From contig NZ_LN812102.1 of assembly GCF_000942395.1 (NCBI RefSeq), forward strand, positions 620,017 to 684,016: DNA of 64,000 nt, written 5' to 3'. Positions 51,414 to 59,821 of this stretch are shown piece after piece. The translations under genes and the position numbers were made by a program. The notes below the pieces were generated by a model. The model was not told the origin of the DNA. It searched no databases and saw only the letters and a program-made list of their open reading frames with translations. The stretch is from Risungbinella massiliensis (GTDB lineage Bacteria > Bacillota > Bacilli > Thermoactinomycetales > Thermoactinomycetaceae). Position 1 is the stretch's first letter. Each line of letters opens with the position of its first letter.

Positions 51414-52234
51414 TTGCAACCCTCTCGGATAATCCCTTTAACCAGTTCCATAAATTTAGGCTTGGTACGATTCGCTACTTCTACTACTTGCTCATGGGTA
51501 AGTGGCTCTAGCTCTTCTCCAATTGCCATATCTGTGATACAGGAAATACCTAAAACAGATAGACCACCGTGACGAGCAGCAATTACTTCTGGCACGGTCG
51601 ACATTCCTACGGCATCCCCACCTAATGTACGGAGCATAATCAGCTCTGCTGGAGTCATATAAGTAGGGCCTGTAATTCCAGCGTATACTCCTTTTTGCAC
51701 TTTAATCCCTTGGGATTCAGCTACACGCTCTGCCAGCGCTATCAGTTCTTTGCTATAAGCTTCGGACATATCTGGAAAACGAGGCCCTAATTCTGCTTCA
51801 TTGGCACCAATAAGTGGATTTGCACCAGTCATATTGAGATGATCGGTGATCAACATCAGATCTCCCGCAGCGAAATTGGAGTTCATCCCACCAGCTGCAT
51901 TGGTGGCGATTAAAGTTTGTATTCCGAGTTCTTTCATCACATAGACAGGAAAGACCACCTCTTGTTGCGAATAGCCTTCGTAATAGTGAAAGCGTCCTTG
52001 CATCGCAACAACCGATACTCCCTGTAATGTACCAAACACTAGCTGTCCTTTATGTCCCTCCACTGTAGATACTGGAAAGTGGGGAACATCCGCATAAGAA
52101 ACTATTTCCGCTTGCTCAATCTCATTGGCTAAATTGCCCAATCCAGACCCTAAAATAAGACCCACTCTTGGCTTGTGTGTCGTTTTGCTCTGAATCAGCG
52201 ATACTGCTTCTTGGATTTTGTTTAACAATGCCAT
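51410..52234 (-). CDS. punA: Purine-nucleoside phosphorylase (copy 1)
   Basis: 274 residues. [50 protein letters not shown] and the base-binding [10 protein letters not shown] and [10 protein letters not shown] are as in trimeric PNPs of the PunA/PupG type (guanosine/inosine). It is the second of two adjacent punA-like genes. The two proteins align along their whole length but differ at many positions, including GPTYMTP here against GPSYETP in the neighbour, so they are old duplicates that may differ in specificity. Confidence 0.94.
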   Translation of the reverse strand: MALLNKIQEAVSLIQSKTTHKPRVGLILGSGLGNLANEIEQAEIVSYADVPHFPVSTVEGHKGQLVFGTLQGVSVVAMQGRFHYYEGYSQQEVVFPVYVMKELGIQTLIATNAAGGMNSNFAAGDLMLITDHLNMTGANPLIGANEAELGPRFPDMSEAYSKELIALAERVAESQGIKVQKGVYAGITGPTYMTPAELIMLRTLGGDAVGMSTVPEVIAARHGGLSVLGISCITDMAIGEELEPLTHEQVVEVANRTKPKFMELVKGIIREGCK

Positions 52235-52248
52235 CCTAACTCCCCCTC

Positions 52249-53058
52249 TTACATTTCTCGGATGAGACCTTTTACCAGACCAATAAAGATACTTTTTACT
52301 TTTTCTGCTGTCTCCATCACTTCTGCGTGACTTAAAGGTTGAGGCAGTATTCCTGCTGCCATATTGGAAATACAGGAGATCCCTACCACTTTGATTCCCG
52401 CATGACGAGCTACGATCACTTCTGGTACAGTTGACATCCCTACTGCATCAGCACCAATAGTTCGCATCATACGAATCTCAGCTGGAGTCTCATAGGAAGG
52501 GCCCAGAACTCCTGCATAGACCCCTTCCTGTAGGCTAATCCCTTGGGACTGTGCAACCTTTTTGGCAAGTTGACGTAGTTGTGGATCATAGGCAGTCGAC
52601 ATATCTGGGAAACGTGCACCAAGTTCATTATCATTAGGTCCGATTAATGGGTTGCGATACATTAGATTAAGGTGATCGGTAATCAACATGAGATCCCCTG
52701 CAGCAAATTCTGTGTTAATCCCACCTGCTGCATTGGTTACTAAGATTATCTCTACACCAAGTTGCTTCATTACCCGAATCGGAAAAGTGACTGAATCGAG
52801 CCCATGACCTTCATATAAGTGAAAACGACCTTTCATCGTAATAACAGGTTGACCTTCCAATGTACCTAAAACTAGCTCACCCGCATGTCCCTCTACGGTA
52901 GAAGTTGGAAAGCCCGGAATTTCATGATAAGGAATTACGTCGGCTTGTTCGATCTCATCAGCTAACATCCCAAGACCAGAACCTAAAATTAATCCAATTT
53001 TGGGTTGGATGGAGGTTTTTGCTCTTATTGCATCGATTGCTTGTTGCCATTTAGACAT
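52249..53058 (-). CDS. punA: Purine-nucleoside phosphorylase (copy 2)
   Basis: 269 residues. Motifs: [62 protein letters not shown] and [23 protein letters not shown] is the classical guanine/hypoxanthine pocket with the Glu that holds N1 of the base; this copy is the more canonical PupG. It lies between deoB and copy 1, matching the drm-pupG order of B. subtilis. SD AGGGAGAG before ATG 53058. Confidence 0.95.
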   Translation of the reverse strand: MSKWQQAIDAIRAKTSIQPKIGLILGSGLGMLADEIEQADVIPYHEIPGFPTSTVEGHAGELVLGTLEGQPVITMKGRFHLYEGHGLDSVTFPIRVMKQLGVEIILVTNAAGGINTEFAAGDLMLITDHLNLMYRNPLIGPNDNELGARFPDMSTAYDPQLRQLAKKVAQSQGISLQEGVYAGVLGPSYETPAEIRMMRTIGADAVGMSTVPEVIVARHAGIKVVGISCISNMAAGILPQPLSHAEVMETAEKVKSIFIGLVKGLIREM

Positions 53059-53136
53059 TGGTACTCTCCCTTTCTTTTGAACAAAGTACAGACTGAGTCA
53101 ATTTTTTCATTTCGATTATCTTTCATCTTCAAGGAA

Positions 53137-54318
53137 TCATCCTTCTAAGTCAGCCAAAAAGCTTTTCCCAAAAGCGGGACCTTTTACGCCAAAATTCTCT
53201 GCGATCGTCATTCCCACATCAGCGAAAGTAGAGCGATCTCCAAGTGAATTTCCTTCGGTTTGTCTACGAGTATAGGCAAAAAGAGGAACATATTCCCGAG
53301 TGTGATCTGTCCCATGATGGGTAGGATCGTTCCCATGATCCGCTACGATCAATAGAAGATCGTCCTCTTGAATCATATCCAACACCTCTGGAATACGCTC
53401 ATCCCATTCCTCTAAAGCCTTGGCATATCCTTCAGGATCGCGACGATGACCATATTTGGCATCAAAATCAACTAAGTTGAGGAAACAAAGCCCATGAAAG
53501 TCTTCTGTTCCTACTTTCAGTAATTGATCTACTCCGTCCTGATTATCTTTGGTATGAATGGATCTGGTAATTCCTTCTCCAGCGTAGATATCCGAAATTT
53601 TGCCAATTGCGATCATATCGAGCCCAGCATCTTGTAACTGGTTGAGTACAGTTTCGTGTGGAGGCTTTACGGAATAGTCCCGTCGGTTTGAGGTACGTGT
53701 AAAATTACCAGGTTCTCCCACAAAAGGACGAGCAATCACTCGAACCACACTATATTTTTCATCTAACGTCAATTCTCTGGCTATTTCACAGATCCGATAG
53801 AGCTCTTCTAATGGCACTACTTCCTCATGAGCTGCAATCTGGAACACACTATCTGCTGAGGTATATACAATTAAATCACCTGATTGTATATGTCTCTCTC
53901 CTAATTCATCCAAAATCTCTGTACCAGAAGCAGGCTTATTGCCAATCACTTTCCTACCGGTTTGTTCTTCAAATCGTTGAATCAATTCAGCAGGAAACCC
54001 TTCTGGATAAGTCTTAAATGCTGTTTTTGTATGTACCCCCATAAACTCCCAATGACCTGTTGTGGTATCTTTTCCTCGTGAAATCTCCATCATTCGGCCA
54101 TAAGAAGCGATTGGTTGTTCTACTTCTTGAATTCCCTTAGCTTGTATTACCTTTCCTAAACCAAGACGTTCCATATTCGGCATTTTTAATCCTTTGCGAA
54201 ACTCCGCAATATGCCCGATTGTATTGGCTCCTTGGTCTTGATAGTCAGCAGCATCTGGTAATTCTCCGATCCCAACACTATCTAGCACGACCAAAAAGAT
54301 TTTGGAAAAAGGTTTCAT
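53137..54318 (-). CDS. deoB: Phosphopentomutase
   Basis: About 393 residues, alkaline-phosphatase-like fold. Metal-binding motifs: [28 protein letters not shown] (with the phosphorylated Thr) and [18 protein letters not shown]. It interconverts ribose 1- and 5-phosphate, linking the nucleoside phosphorylases to central metabolism. The frame is open to 54381, but GAGGAGG directly precedes two ATGs at 54321 and 54318 and the protein proper begins [13 protein letters not shown], so 54318 (or 54321) is the start. Confidence 0.95.
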   Translation of the reverse strand: MKPFSKIFLVVLDSVGIGELPDAADYQDQGANTIGHIAEFRKGLKMPNMERLGLGKVIQAKGIQEVEQPIASYGRMMEISRGKDTTTGHWEFMGVHTKTAFKTYPEGFPAELIQRFEEQTGRKVIGNKPASGTEILDELGERHIQSGDLIVYTSADSVFQIAAHEEVVPLEELYRICEIARELTLDEKYSVVRVIARPFVGEPGNFTRTSNRRDYSVKPPHETVLNQLQDAGLDMIAIGKISDIYAGEGITRSIHTKDNQDGVDQLLKVGTEDFHGLCFLNLVDFDAKYGHRRDPEGYAKALEEWDERIPEVLDMIQEDDLLLIVADHGNDPTHHGTDHTREYVPLFAYTRRQTEGNSLGDRSTFADVGMTIAENFGVKGPAFGKSFLADLEG

Positions 54319-54341
54319 CATCTTGCCTCCTCTAGAACAAA

Positions 54342-54378
54342 AAAAGAACGAACTAATCTTAGCATGTTCGTTTCTTTT
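54342..54378 (-). terminator. Terminator between yqzK and deoB
   Basis: On the minus strand AAAAGAAACGAAC pairs with GTTCGTTCTTTT and is followed by a long T-run. It lies in the deoB leader, 25 bases before its SD, so it ends the yqzK transcript or acts as an attenuator for the deoB operon. Confidence 0.75.
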
Positions 54379-54391
54379 CAAAAAAATTATA

Positions 54392-54649
54392 TCATTCTCC
54401 CTGCTGATAGAACAGTTTCACTCGCTCCCATACTTCACGAGAAAAAGTTATTTCTTGTTTGGGTATTTCTAGATCCATTACGATAACTTTTACTGCTCCG
54501 CCAAGCGGCTCTTTATACTCATCATCTGGTTGTAATAATGGCATCAAAAAAGACATGACAAGGTACAGTAATGTAGTAAACAACACAAACAGCACAAAAA
54601 ACTTAATCCACTCTTTCCATCTACGAACGGATATGATCACAGTTATCAT
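54392..54649 (-). CDS. yqzK: YqzK family (DUF4227) membrane protein
   Basis: 85 residues: one N-terminal membrane helix ([19 protein letters not shown]), then [13 protein letters not shown], the conserved DUF4227 part (E-P-x-G-x-A-V-K-V), and a charged C-terminus. Function unknown. In B. subtilis yqzK stands upstream of ripX (xerD) and drm, and the location next to deoB here supports the identity; xerD has been lost from between them. Confidence 0.82.
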   Translation of the reverse strand: MITVIISVRRWKEWIKFFVLFVLFTTLLYLVMSFLMPLLQPDDEYKEPLGGAVKVIVMDLEIPKQEITFSREVWERVKLFYQQGE

Positions 54650-54765
54650 TCCTTGTCCATTCGATTGTATTACTACCTTATACGAAACTACACATAATTA
54701 GAACGGTATGCAAAGTCCAAATAGATTGAAATAATAGTAATACTGTATTAAAATACTTCTAGCTT

Positions 54766-54866
54766 TGCTGTCCATATGGGTGAAGCTCCTTCTCTTCCTT
54801 AATTGATAAGAACGAGAAGGAGCTTCACCCAAATATGGACAGTGAGGGGTATCTAGCCTCACTGTC
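54766..54866 (+). promoter_or_regulatory. Long two-hairpin leader upstream of a membrane protein gene
   Basis: CTGTCCATATGGGTGAAGCT (from 54768; arm to 54794) pairs with the arm at 54814-54842 over 27 base pairs, broken only by a 2-base bulge (AA). It is followed at once by ACAGTGAGG (54839-54847) pairing with CCTCACTGT (54857-54865). The two hairpins share the ACAG bases at 54839-54842, so they exclude each other at the base. It ends 28 bases before the gene at 54894. It could be a terminator/antiterminator switch, an RNA-protection element or a small transposon-derived hairpin. Confidence 0.6.
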
Positions 54867-54893
54867 AAATACATTACAAAGGATGTGTTTGCA

Positions 54894-55415
54894 GTGACTT
54901 TAGAGTCTGCTAAAGGTATTTTCAATGTTGTATTAAAAGTTGCAAAAGGATTAACAGTACTATTTGGATTAACAGCTATCGCACAAATCTTTCTACTTCT
55001 AGTAAACAAAGGATTAACTACGGAATCCATACTAGGAATCGCTCTCTGTACTGCTGTATTGCTCGCCACAAGTTATCTCATTTTTCATGAACCCATGGAA
55101 AACTCTTTTGCAGGGTCTATCAGTTGGTGGATCTTACAAGTAATTCTATTGTTGATCTTAGTTTGTGCTAACTCCTACTTCCAAGATCTCACAGAAGAAA
55201 CGCGGATGTCTTATGGACATTTCCCGTATATGGAGCAGCATGAAATCGAAAAAGCCAATACACCAGAACTTCTAGCTCATATTGTTAATTTCATCTCTAT
55301 GGCTGTATTTGCACCAAAAGCCATGTTTCTAACACTGTTTACACCAATTTTCGTACTAAGTTATCTGATCCAAGGAATTCGTACGGCAATAGAAGATCTA
55401 CTATACCAAAACTAG
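54894..55415 (+). CDS. Hypothetical membrane protein, 173 residues
   Basis: About four membrane helices: LTVLFGLTAIAQIFLLLVN, ILGIALCTAVLLATSYLIF, WWILQVILLLILVCANSYF and a C-terminal pair around AMFLTLFTPIFVLSYLI. Between helices 3 and 4 lies a charged segment (EETRMSYGHFPYMEQHEIEK). GTG at 54894 with AAGGA ten bases upstream is preferred over an in-frame GTG at 54885 that is too close to the SD. Family not recognised. It has its own leader and terminator, so it is monocistronic. Confidence 0.65.
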   Translation: MTLESAKGIFNVVLKVAKGLTVLFGLTAIAQIFLLLVNKGLTTESILGIALCTAVLLATSYLIFHEPMENSFAGSISWWILQVILLLILVCANSYFQDLTEETRMSYGHFPYMEQHEIEKANTPELLAHIVNFISMAVFAPKAMFLTLFTPIFVLSYLIQGIRTAIEDLLYQN

Positions 55416-55423
55416 ATACTCCA

Positions 55424-55455
55424 AAGTCAGCCATCTAATAGATCGGCTGACTATT
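55424..55455 (+). terminator. Terminator of the 173-residue membrane protein gene
   Basis: AGTCAGCC (55425-55432) and GGCTGACT (55445-55452) form the stem, followed by ATTTATTTTT. Confidence 0.75.
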
Positions 55456-55548
55456 TATTTTTATGTAACATAAAATCTTCCCTAGAACCTGAATTACTTT
55501 TCATATATAGTAAAATTAGTTTGAAATATCAGAACGGGAGTGATACAT

Positions 55549-55608
55549 ATGAGAAAAATGTTAATTCAAACAGGTAGTGACGTACACGCAAAGGACACTG
55601 TTTTCTAA
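55549..55608 (+). CDS. 19-residue leader peptide upstream of the GNAT gene (putative)
   Basis: ATG 55549 with CGGGAGTGA seven bases upstream encodes RKMLIQTGSDVHAKDTVF and a TAA. It is preceded by promoter-like TTACTT/TATAGT and followed, 68 bases later, by the GNAT gene. Length, SD and position fit a regulatory leader peptide as in inducible cat/erm genes. It might equally be a chance ORF; no homologue is known to me. Confidence 0.4.
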   Translation: MRKMLIQTGSDVHAKDTVF

Positions 55609-55645
55609 TTCGACCGATCCGCTCATAAAACCGTCAAAATGAGAG

Positions 55646-55670
55646 GGTCTGTCTCCAACTTAGGAGGACC
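55646..55670 (+). promoter_or_regulatory. Hairpin that would cover the GNAT ribosome binding site
   Basis: GGGTC...CTCC (about 55645-55656) can pair with GGAG-GACCC (55660-55668), leaving AACTTA as the loop and a 3-base bulge. The paired strand contains AGGAGG, the only SD of the downstream TTG start at 55676. Sequestration of the SD would make translation depend on opening the hairpin, for example by a ribosome on the upstream peptide. Confidence 0.4.
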
Positions 55671-55675
55671 CTATT

Positions 55676-56128
55676 TTGCAAATACAATTAAAAGAAATCA
55701 CTCGTGAGAACTGGAAAGAATGTATCAAACTTCAACCTGCGAAGGAACAACAACATTTTGTCGCTTCCAATCTATATTCCATTGCTGAATCCAAATTTTA
55801 TCCTAGTTGCTATACGATGGCAATTTACGCTGCCGAAGTTATGGTTGGATTCACCCTCTACGGGTATGACCAAGACACAGATACACTTGGTGAGTATTGG
55901 ATCTCCCGACTCATGATCGATGAAAAATATCAACGAAAAGGCTATGCAAAAGCTGCTATGCTACAAGTACTTCAACAGCTACGAGAAACACCAGACTGCA
56001 AAAAGGTAAAAATCAGCTATCACCCAGATAATCAAATAGCTGCTAAACTCTATCAAAGCTTAGGGTTCAAAGAGATTGGAATGGCTGAATGGCAGGAAAT
56101 GGTGGCAGAGTTGGATCTAAAAGCTTAA
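55676..56128 (+). CDS. GNAT N-acetyltransferase (spermidine/diamine type, BltD-like)
   Basis: 150 residues. The GNAT acetyl-CoA loop is seen in LMIDEKYQRKGYAKAAMLQVL (motif Q-x-x-G-x-G/A) and the C-terminal NQIAAKLYQSLGFKEIG. EYWISRLMID before the loop and the N-terminal ENWKECIKLQPAKEQ...FVASNLYSIAE are characteristic of polyamine acetyltransferases such as BltD and PaiA, so polyamine or a related amine drug is a likely substrate. TTG start at 55676 follows AGGAGG by 10 bases. A strong terminator ends the gene. Confidence 0.85.
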   Translation: MQIQLKEITRENWKECIKLQPAKEQQHFVASNLYSIAESKFYPSCYTMAIYAAEVMVGFTLYGYDQDTDTLGEYWISRLMIDEKYQRKGYAKAAMLQVLQQLRETPDCKKVKISYHPDNQIAAKLYQSLGFKEIGMAEWQEMVAELDLKA

Positions 56129-56135
56129 TTAATAA

Positions 56136-56171
56136 AAAGGCACCTGCTTATTGGAGAAGGTGCCTTTTTTA
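56136..56171 (+). terminator. Terminator of the GNAT gene
   Basis: AAAAAGGCACCT and AGGTGCCTTTTTT form a strong stem with a T-run, 10 bases after the stop codon. Confidence 0.9.
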
Positions 56172-56255
56172 ATATGTTTTGCAACCTGTTCTAATAAATG
56201 GAGATAATTTATATGCTCTTACATAACTTGCAAGTAATTTTAATAAAACTCAATA

Positions 56256-57029
56256 TCACTCTGATACTGTTGACACCAACTGCTTTGTATATGTTTTACG
56301 ATCTAACTCAAATAGGTGTGATGTAGAAAATAAATCTACGATTCTCCCTTTTTTTAACACCGCAATTCGATCACTTAAATATTGAATAGACGATAAATCA
56401 TGAGAAATAAATAAATACGAAATGCTAAATTGCTTCTTCAATTTCTTCAATAAATTGAGGATCTTTGCTTGAGTCGATACATCTAAATTGGAGGTTGGCT
56501 CGTCTAAAACTAGCAATTTAGGTTGTAAACCAATTCCTCTTGCAATTGCTACACGCTGAATTTGACCACCACTAAGTTGATGAGGATAATGGTCTAAAAA
56601 GTCTTTGTTTAGGCCTACTAATTCTAGAAGTACGGAACCCATTAGACGTTTTGAATGTCTCACTTCCTTTAAAAAATCTGGGATAACTTCAGGATAATTT
56701 TCAAGCGGTTCTATTACCGACTTCCAAATGGGCAGCCGTCCATTAAGTGATTGAGTAGGATTCTGAAAGACTGCTTGTATCTCTTTTCGCGCGTTACGCA
56801 ATGCACTACTTTTTAAAGTGTGGAATGACATTCCATTCAATATGATCTCTCCTTGGTCTGGATTTTCCAATCCAAGGATTAACTTTCCCAATGTGCTTTT
56901 TCCACTACCACTCTCTCCTATAAGGCCCAAGCACTCTCCTTCTTTCAGAGTAAAGGAAACGTTATCTAAAGCTATCAATTGTTCCTGATACTTTTTCGTA
57001 ACTTGTTTGACTTCCAGAATCGGCTTCAA
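56256..57029 (-). CDS. Nickel/peptide/opine ABC transporter ATP-binding protein (OppF/NikE/CntF type)
   Basis: About 257 residues. Walker A GESGSGKSTLGK, Q-loop AVFQNPTQSLN, signature LSGGQIQRVAIARG and Walker B LLVLDEPTSNLD are intact. It energises import through the two permeases of this operon. It lacks the C-terminal oligopeptide-transporter tail with Cys-rich Fe-S-like motif found in many OppF proteins. TTG at 57029 has AAGGAG nine bases upstream; the frame is open to 57065. It overlaps the partner ATPase gene by about 68 bases. Confidence 0.9.
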   Translation of the reverse strand: MKPILEVKQVTKKYQEQLIALDNVSFTLKEGECLGLIGESGSGKSTLGKLILGLENPDQGEIILNGMSFHTLKSSALRNARKEIQAVFQNPTQSLNGRLPIWKSVIEPLENYPEVIPDFLKEVRHSKRLMGSVLLELVGLNKDFLDHYPHQLSGGQIQRVAIARGIGLQPKLLVLDEPTSNLDVSTQAKILNLLKKLKKQFSISYLFISHDLSSIQYLSDRIAVLKKGRIVDLFSTSHLFELDRKTYTKQLVSTVSE

Positions 57030-57996
57030 ACGATACTTCTCCTTCCTGTGAGAGGTGACAAGCAACCATGTGGGCTTCGCTTATATAACTCAATATCGGT
57101 TTTTCTTTACATATTTCCTTACTATAGGGGCATCGAAATAAAAAGGGACAACCTCTCTCTGAAATCATTCCTGGTTCACCAGGCATCTCTGGAAGAGTAT
57201 CTAGTTTTTGATAAGTAAGTGTAGGACGGGCTTTTAATAACATCTGTGTGTACGGATGTTTTGGGTTGTTTCGGATACTCTCAGTTGCTCCCATCTCAAT
57301 CAAATGTCCGCCATACATCACTGCCATTCGGTTGGTTCGATTTAGTACATGTCTCAAATTGTGAGAGATCAGTAAAACAGCACAATTGGTCTCATTTTGT
57401 AGTTGACCTAATAAATCTAAAACTCGCTCACCAGTTAGCACATCCAAAGCTGTAGTAGGTTCATCCGCAATGATCAACGATGGTTTCATCATAAGTGCAA
57501 CAGCGATTGCCGCACGTTGAATCTGTCCACCACTTAATTGGAAAGGATAACTTTGGTATACGCGTTCCGCTGGTAAATTCACTCGTTCTAACCATTGTAA
57601 TGCTAATTGCTTTGCTTCCGATTTACCAATCTTCTCATGACTTCGAATCGCTTCTACCATCTGTTTCCCGATTCGTAAAAAGGGGGTGAAACTATCGGAA
57701 TAATTTTGAAAAAGATAGGCAATCTCTTTGCCTCGAAATCGGCGTTTTTCCTTCTCTGATAATGATCTCAATGGGACTTCATGCATCGTAATCTCACCTG
57801 AAACAATTGTAAGAGAATTAGGTAGTAGACCAAGTATGGCAGATGAAGTGACACTTTTTCCACTTCCGCTTTCCCCCACCAACCCAACCATTTCTCCTGG
57901 TTGGATTGTGAAATGAAGATCCTGTATTATAGTATGCGAATCCCTCGCTCTTTCCTGATTTGAAGAAATATTGAGATTTGTGATATGAAGAACCAT
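56962..57996 (-). CDS. Nickel/peptide/opine ABC transporter ATP-binding protein (OppD/NikD/CntD type)
   Basis: 344 residues. Walker A GESGSGKSVTSSA, Q-loop YLFQNYSDSFTPFLRIG, signature LSGGQIQRAAIAVAL, Walker B LIIADEPTTALD. The C-terminal oligopeptide-type tail with Cys motif GCPFLFRCPYSKEICKEKP is present. The NQERARDSH segment near the N-terminus is an unusual charged insert. Long overlap with the next ATPase gene. It pairs with it as a heterodimer. Confidence 0.92.
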   Translation of the reverse strand: MVLHITNLNISSNQERARDSHTIIQDLHFTIQPGEMVGLVGESGSGKSVTSSAILGLLPNSLTIVSGEITMHEVPLRSLSEKEKRRFRGKEIAYLFQNYSDSFTPFLRIGKQMVEAIRSHEKIGKSEAKQLALQWLERVNLPAERVYQSYPFQLSGGQIQRAAIAVALMMKPSLIIADEPTTALDVLTGERVLDLLGQLQNETNCAVLLISHNLRHVLNRTNRMAVMYGGHLIEMGATESIRNNPKHPYTQMLLKARPTLTYQKLDTLPEMPGEPGMISERGCPFLFRCPYSKEICKEKPILSYISEAHMVACHLSQEGEVSFEADSGSQTSYEKVSGTIDSFR

Positions 57997-58051
57997 AATA
58001 GGCCTCTCCTTAGTCAGATTTCCAATGATTTTAGGGTGAAATAGCTGCTAC

Positions 58052-58879
58052 TCAACGTACTCGAAATTTTTCGGAAAGACCGTCTCCAATTAAATTAGCA
58101 GCAGTTACGATTAAGATGATAGCCATTCCAGGATAGAGCATTAACTCTGGGCTCGTCTGAAAATAGGGTCTAGCATCATTTAGCATAGCGCCCCACTCTG
58201 GTTCTGGTGGTTGAGCACCTAGACCTAAAAAAGATAGGGACGAAATAGTTAAAATGATAGTTCCAATATCCATCACCGCAAGCGTAATCACTGGTCGGAG
58301 AACTTGCGGTAACAGGTGACGTCTTAATAACTTCCATGTATCACAACCACCTACTCTAGCTGCTAGAACATACTCTTTTTCTCGTTCAGATAAAACAATT
58401 CCACGAACTACCCTTGCATAGCTCATCCAATTAATTAAGACCACAGCTAACATAATATTGATCAAACTTGGACCAAGAAAACCTGCGATAGCAATAGCTA
58501 ATATAAATTCTGGTATAGAAGATAGAGCATCGAGAATACGCATCATGATAGAATCCAAGCGACCGCCTACATAACCCGATATCAGTCCTATTGGTACTCC
58601 TATTAGAACAACGGTCATTATAGTGAAAGCAGTGATTCCAAGTGTAGATTGGGAACCTTCTACTATTCTAGAAAAAATACATCGACCTAAGTGATCCGTT
58701 CCGAAAGGATATTCAAAACTTGGGGATAACAACCTCTTCGCCATGTCTACTTCGAAAGGATCGTTTGGTACTAGATAGGAACCAAACAATGTTATAAAAA
58801 CAAAAAAGACCAGAAGTATGAATCCGATCAGGCTCATTGGCTGATGAATAAGATGGTATAAGCTAGTTTGATTCTTCAT
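58052..58879 (-). CDS. ABC permease, second subunit (OppC/NikC/CntC type)
   Basis: 275 residues, six membrane helices. FGTDHLGRCIFSRIVEGSQ and the EAA loop EYVLAARVGGCDTWKLLRRHLLPQVLRP are diagnostic of DppC/NikC permeases. Here Cys replaces the more usual Ala/Ser in GGCDTWK. The start overlaps the stop of the first permease (ATGA). A 55-base gap separates it from the ATPases. Confidence 0.93.
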   Translation of the reverse strand: MKNQTSLYHLIHQPMSLIGFILLVFFVFITLFGSYLVPNDPFEVDMAKRLLSPSFEYPFGTDHLGRCIFSRIVEGSQSTLGITAFTIMTVVLIGVPIGLISGYVGGRLDSIMMRILDALSSIPEFILAIAIAGFLGPSLINIMLAVVLINWMSYARVVRGIVLSEREKEYVLAARVGGCDTWKLLRRHLLPQVLRPVITLAVMDIGTIILTISSLSFLGLGAQPPEPEWGAMLNDARPYFQTSPELMLYPGMAIILIVTAANLIGDGLSEKFRVR

Positions 58880-59820
58880 CGAGTCAATCCCTCCCCATGT
58901 CGAATTCGTGGGTCAATGATGAAATAGAACAAATCAACTAGTAAATTGATTACAACTACAAAAAAGCCGATAAATATGATATATCCTTGGATCACTGGAT
59001 AATCCCTTCCATTAATTGCGTCAATCACCATACTTCCAAGTCCTGGCCAAGAAAATAGCATTTCGGTGACTACTGAGCCACCTAACAGATATCCTATATT
59101 CATTCCAAACACAGTAATGATCGGCAACATTGCCGCCCTGAGTGCATGAAATAACAGAATTCTCCACTCCTGAACGCCTCTCGCTCTAGCAGCCCGTATA
59201 TACTCTTGCGAAAAACTCTCCAAAAGCCCTGTACGTAATAAACGAGCATAAATAGTAGCCATGGAAAAACCTAAAGTAACAGAAGGAAGAATCATATGAG
59301 TAATAGTCCCTCTCCCTATAGAAGATAGCCATTGTAATTCCAACGCAAAAAGGTGGATTAGTAACAAGCCAAACCAAAAACTAGGAATGGAAGCTCCCAT
59401 CAGGGCAAGAAAGCGGCCTAGGTGATCAGGAAATTTATTTGGATAGCAGGCAGCTAGTACTCCTAAAGGCACTGTGATCAATACCATCACTACAAATGCT
59501 CCCAAGGTTAACTCTAATGTTACAGGGATACGCCTCATTAATTCATCCCAAACAGGCTTACCATTAAGATAGGACTTTCCAAAATCAAGTTGCAGTACTC
59601 CTTTGATCCATTTACCATATTGGATCAGGATCGGTAGATCGAAACCTAGCTCTTGACGAAGCTCTACCTCTTCTTGCTTTGTGACAGCGAAATAATCGGT
59701 TTGCAACATGCTCCTTACCGGATCTCCTGGTGCTAGCTTCATCAAACTAAAAGTGAAGATAGATAGAAGAAATAATACTAAAAGCAACTGAATAAAACGG
59801 CGGCAAATAAGATTTATCAA
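58876..59820 (-). CDS. ABC permease, first subunit (OppB/NikB/CntB type)
   Basis: 314 residues, six membrane helices. RRFIQLLLVLFLLSIFTFSLMKLAPGDPVR is the typical DppB/NikB N-terminus (in parts: LLSIFTF, LMKLAPGDPV), QLDFGKSYLNGKPVWDEL follows, and the EAA loop is EYIRAARARGVQEWRILLFHALR. It starts 1 base before the stop of the binding-protein gene, so the operon runs SBP-B-C-D-F. Confidence 0.93.
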   Translation of the reverse strand: MINLICRRFIQLLLVLFLLSIFTFSLMKLAPGDPVRSMLQTDYFAVTKQEEVELRQELGFDLPILIQYGKWIKGVLQLDFGKSYLNGKPVWDELMRRIPVTLELTLGAFVVMVLITVPLGVLAACYPNKFPDHLGRFLALMGASIPSFWFGLLLIHLFALELQWLSSIGRGTITHMILPSVTLGFSMATIYARLLRTGLLESFSQEYIRAARARGVQEWRILLFHALRAAMLPIITVFGMNIGYLLGGSVVTEMLFSWPGLGSMVIDAINGRDYPVIQGYIIFIGFFVVVINLLVDLFYFIIDPRIRHGEGLTR

Positions 59821-59821
59821 C

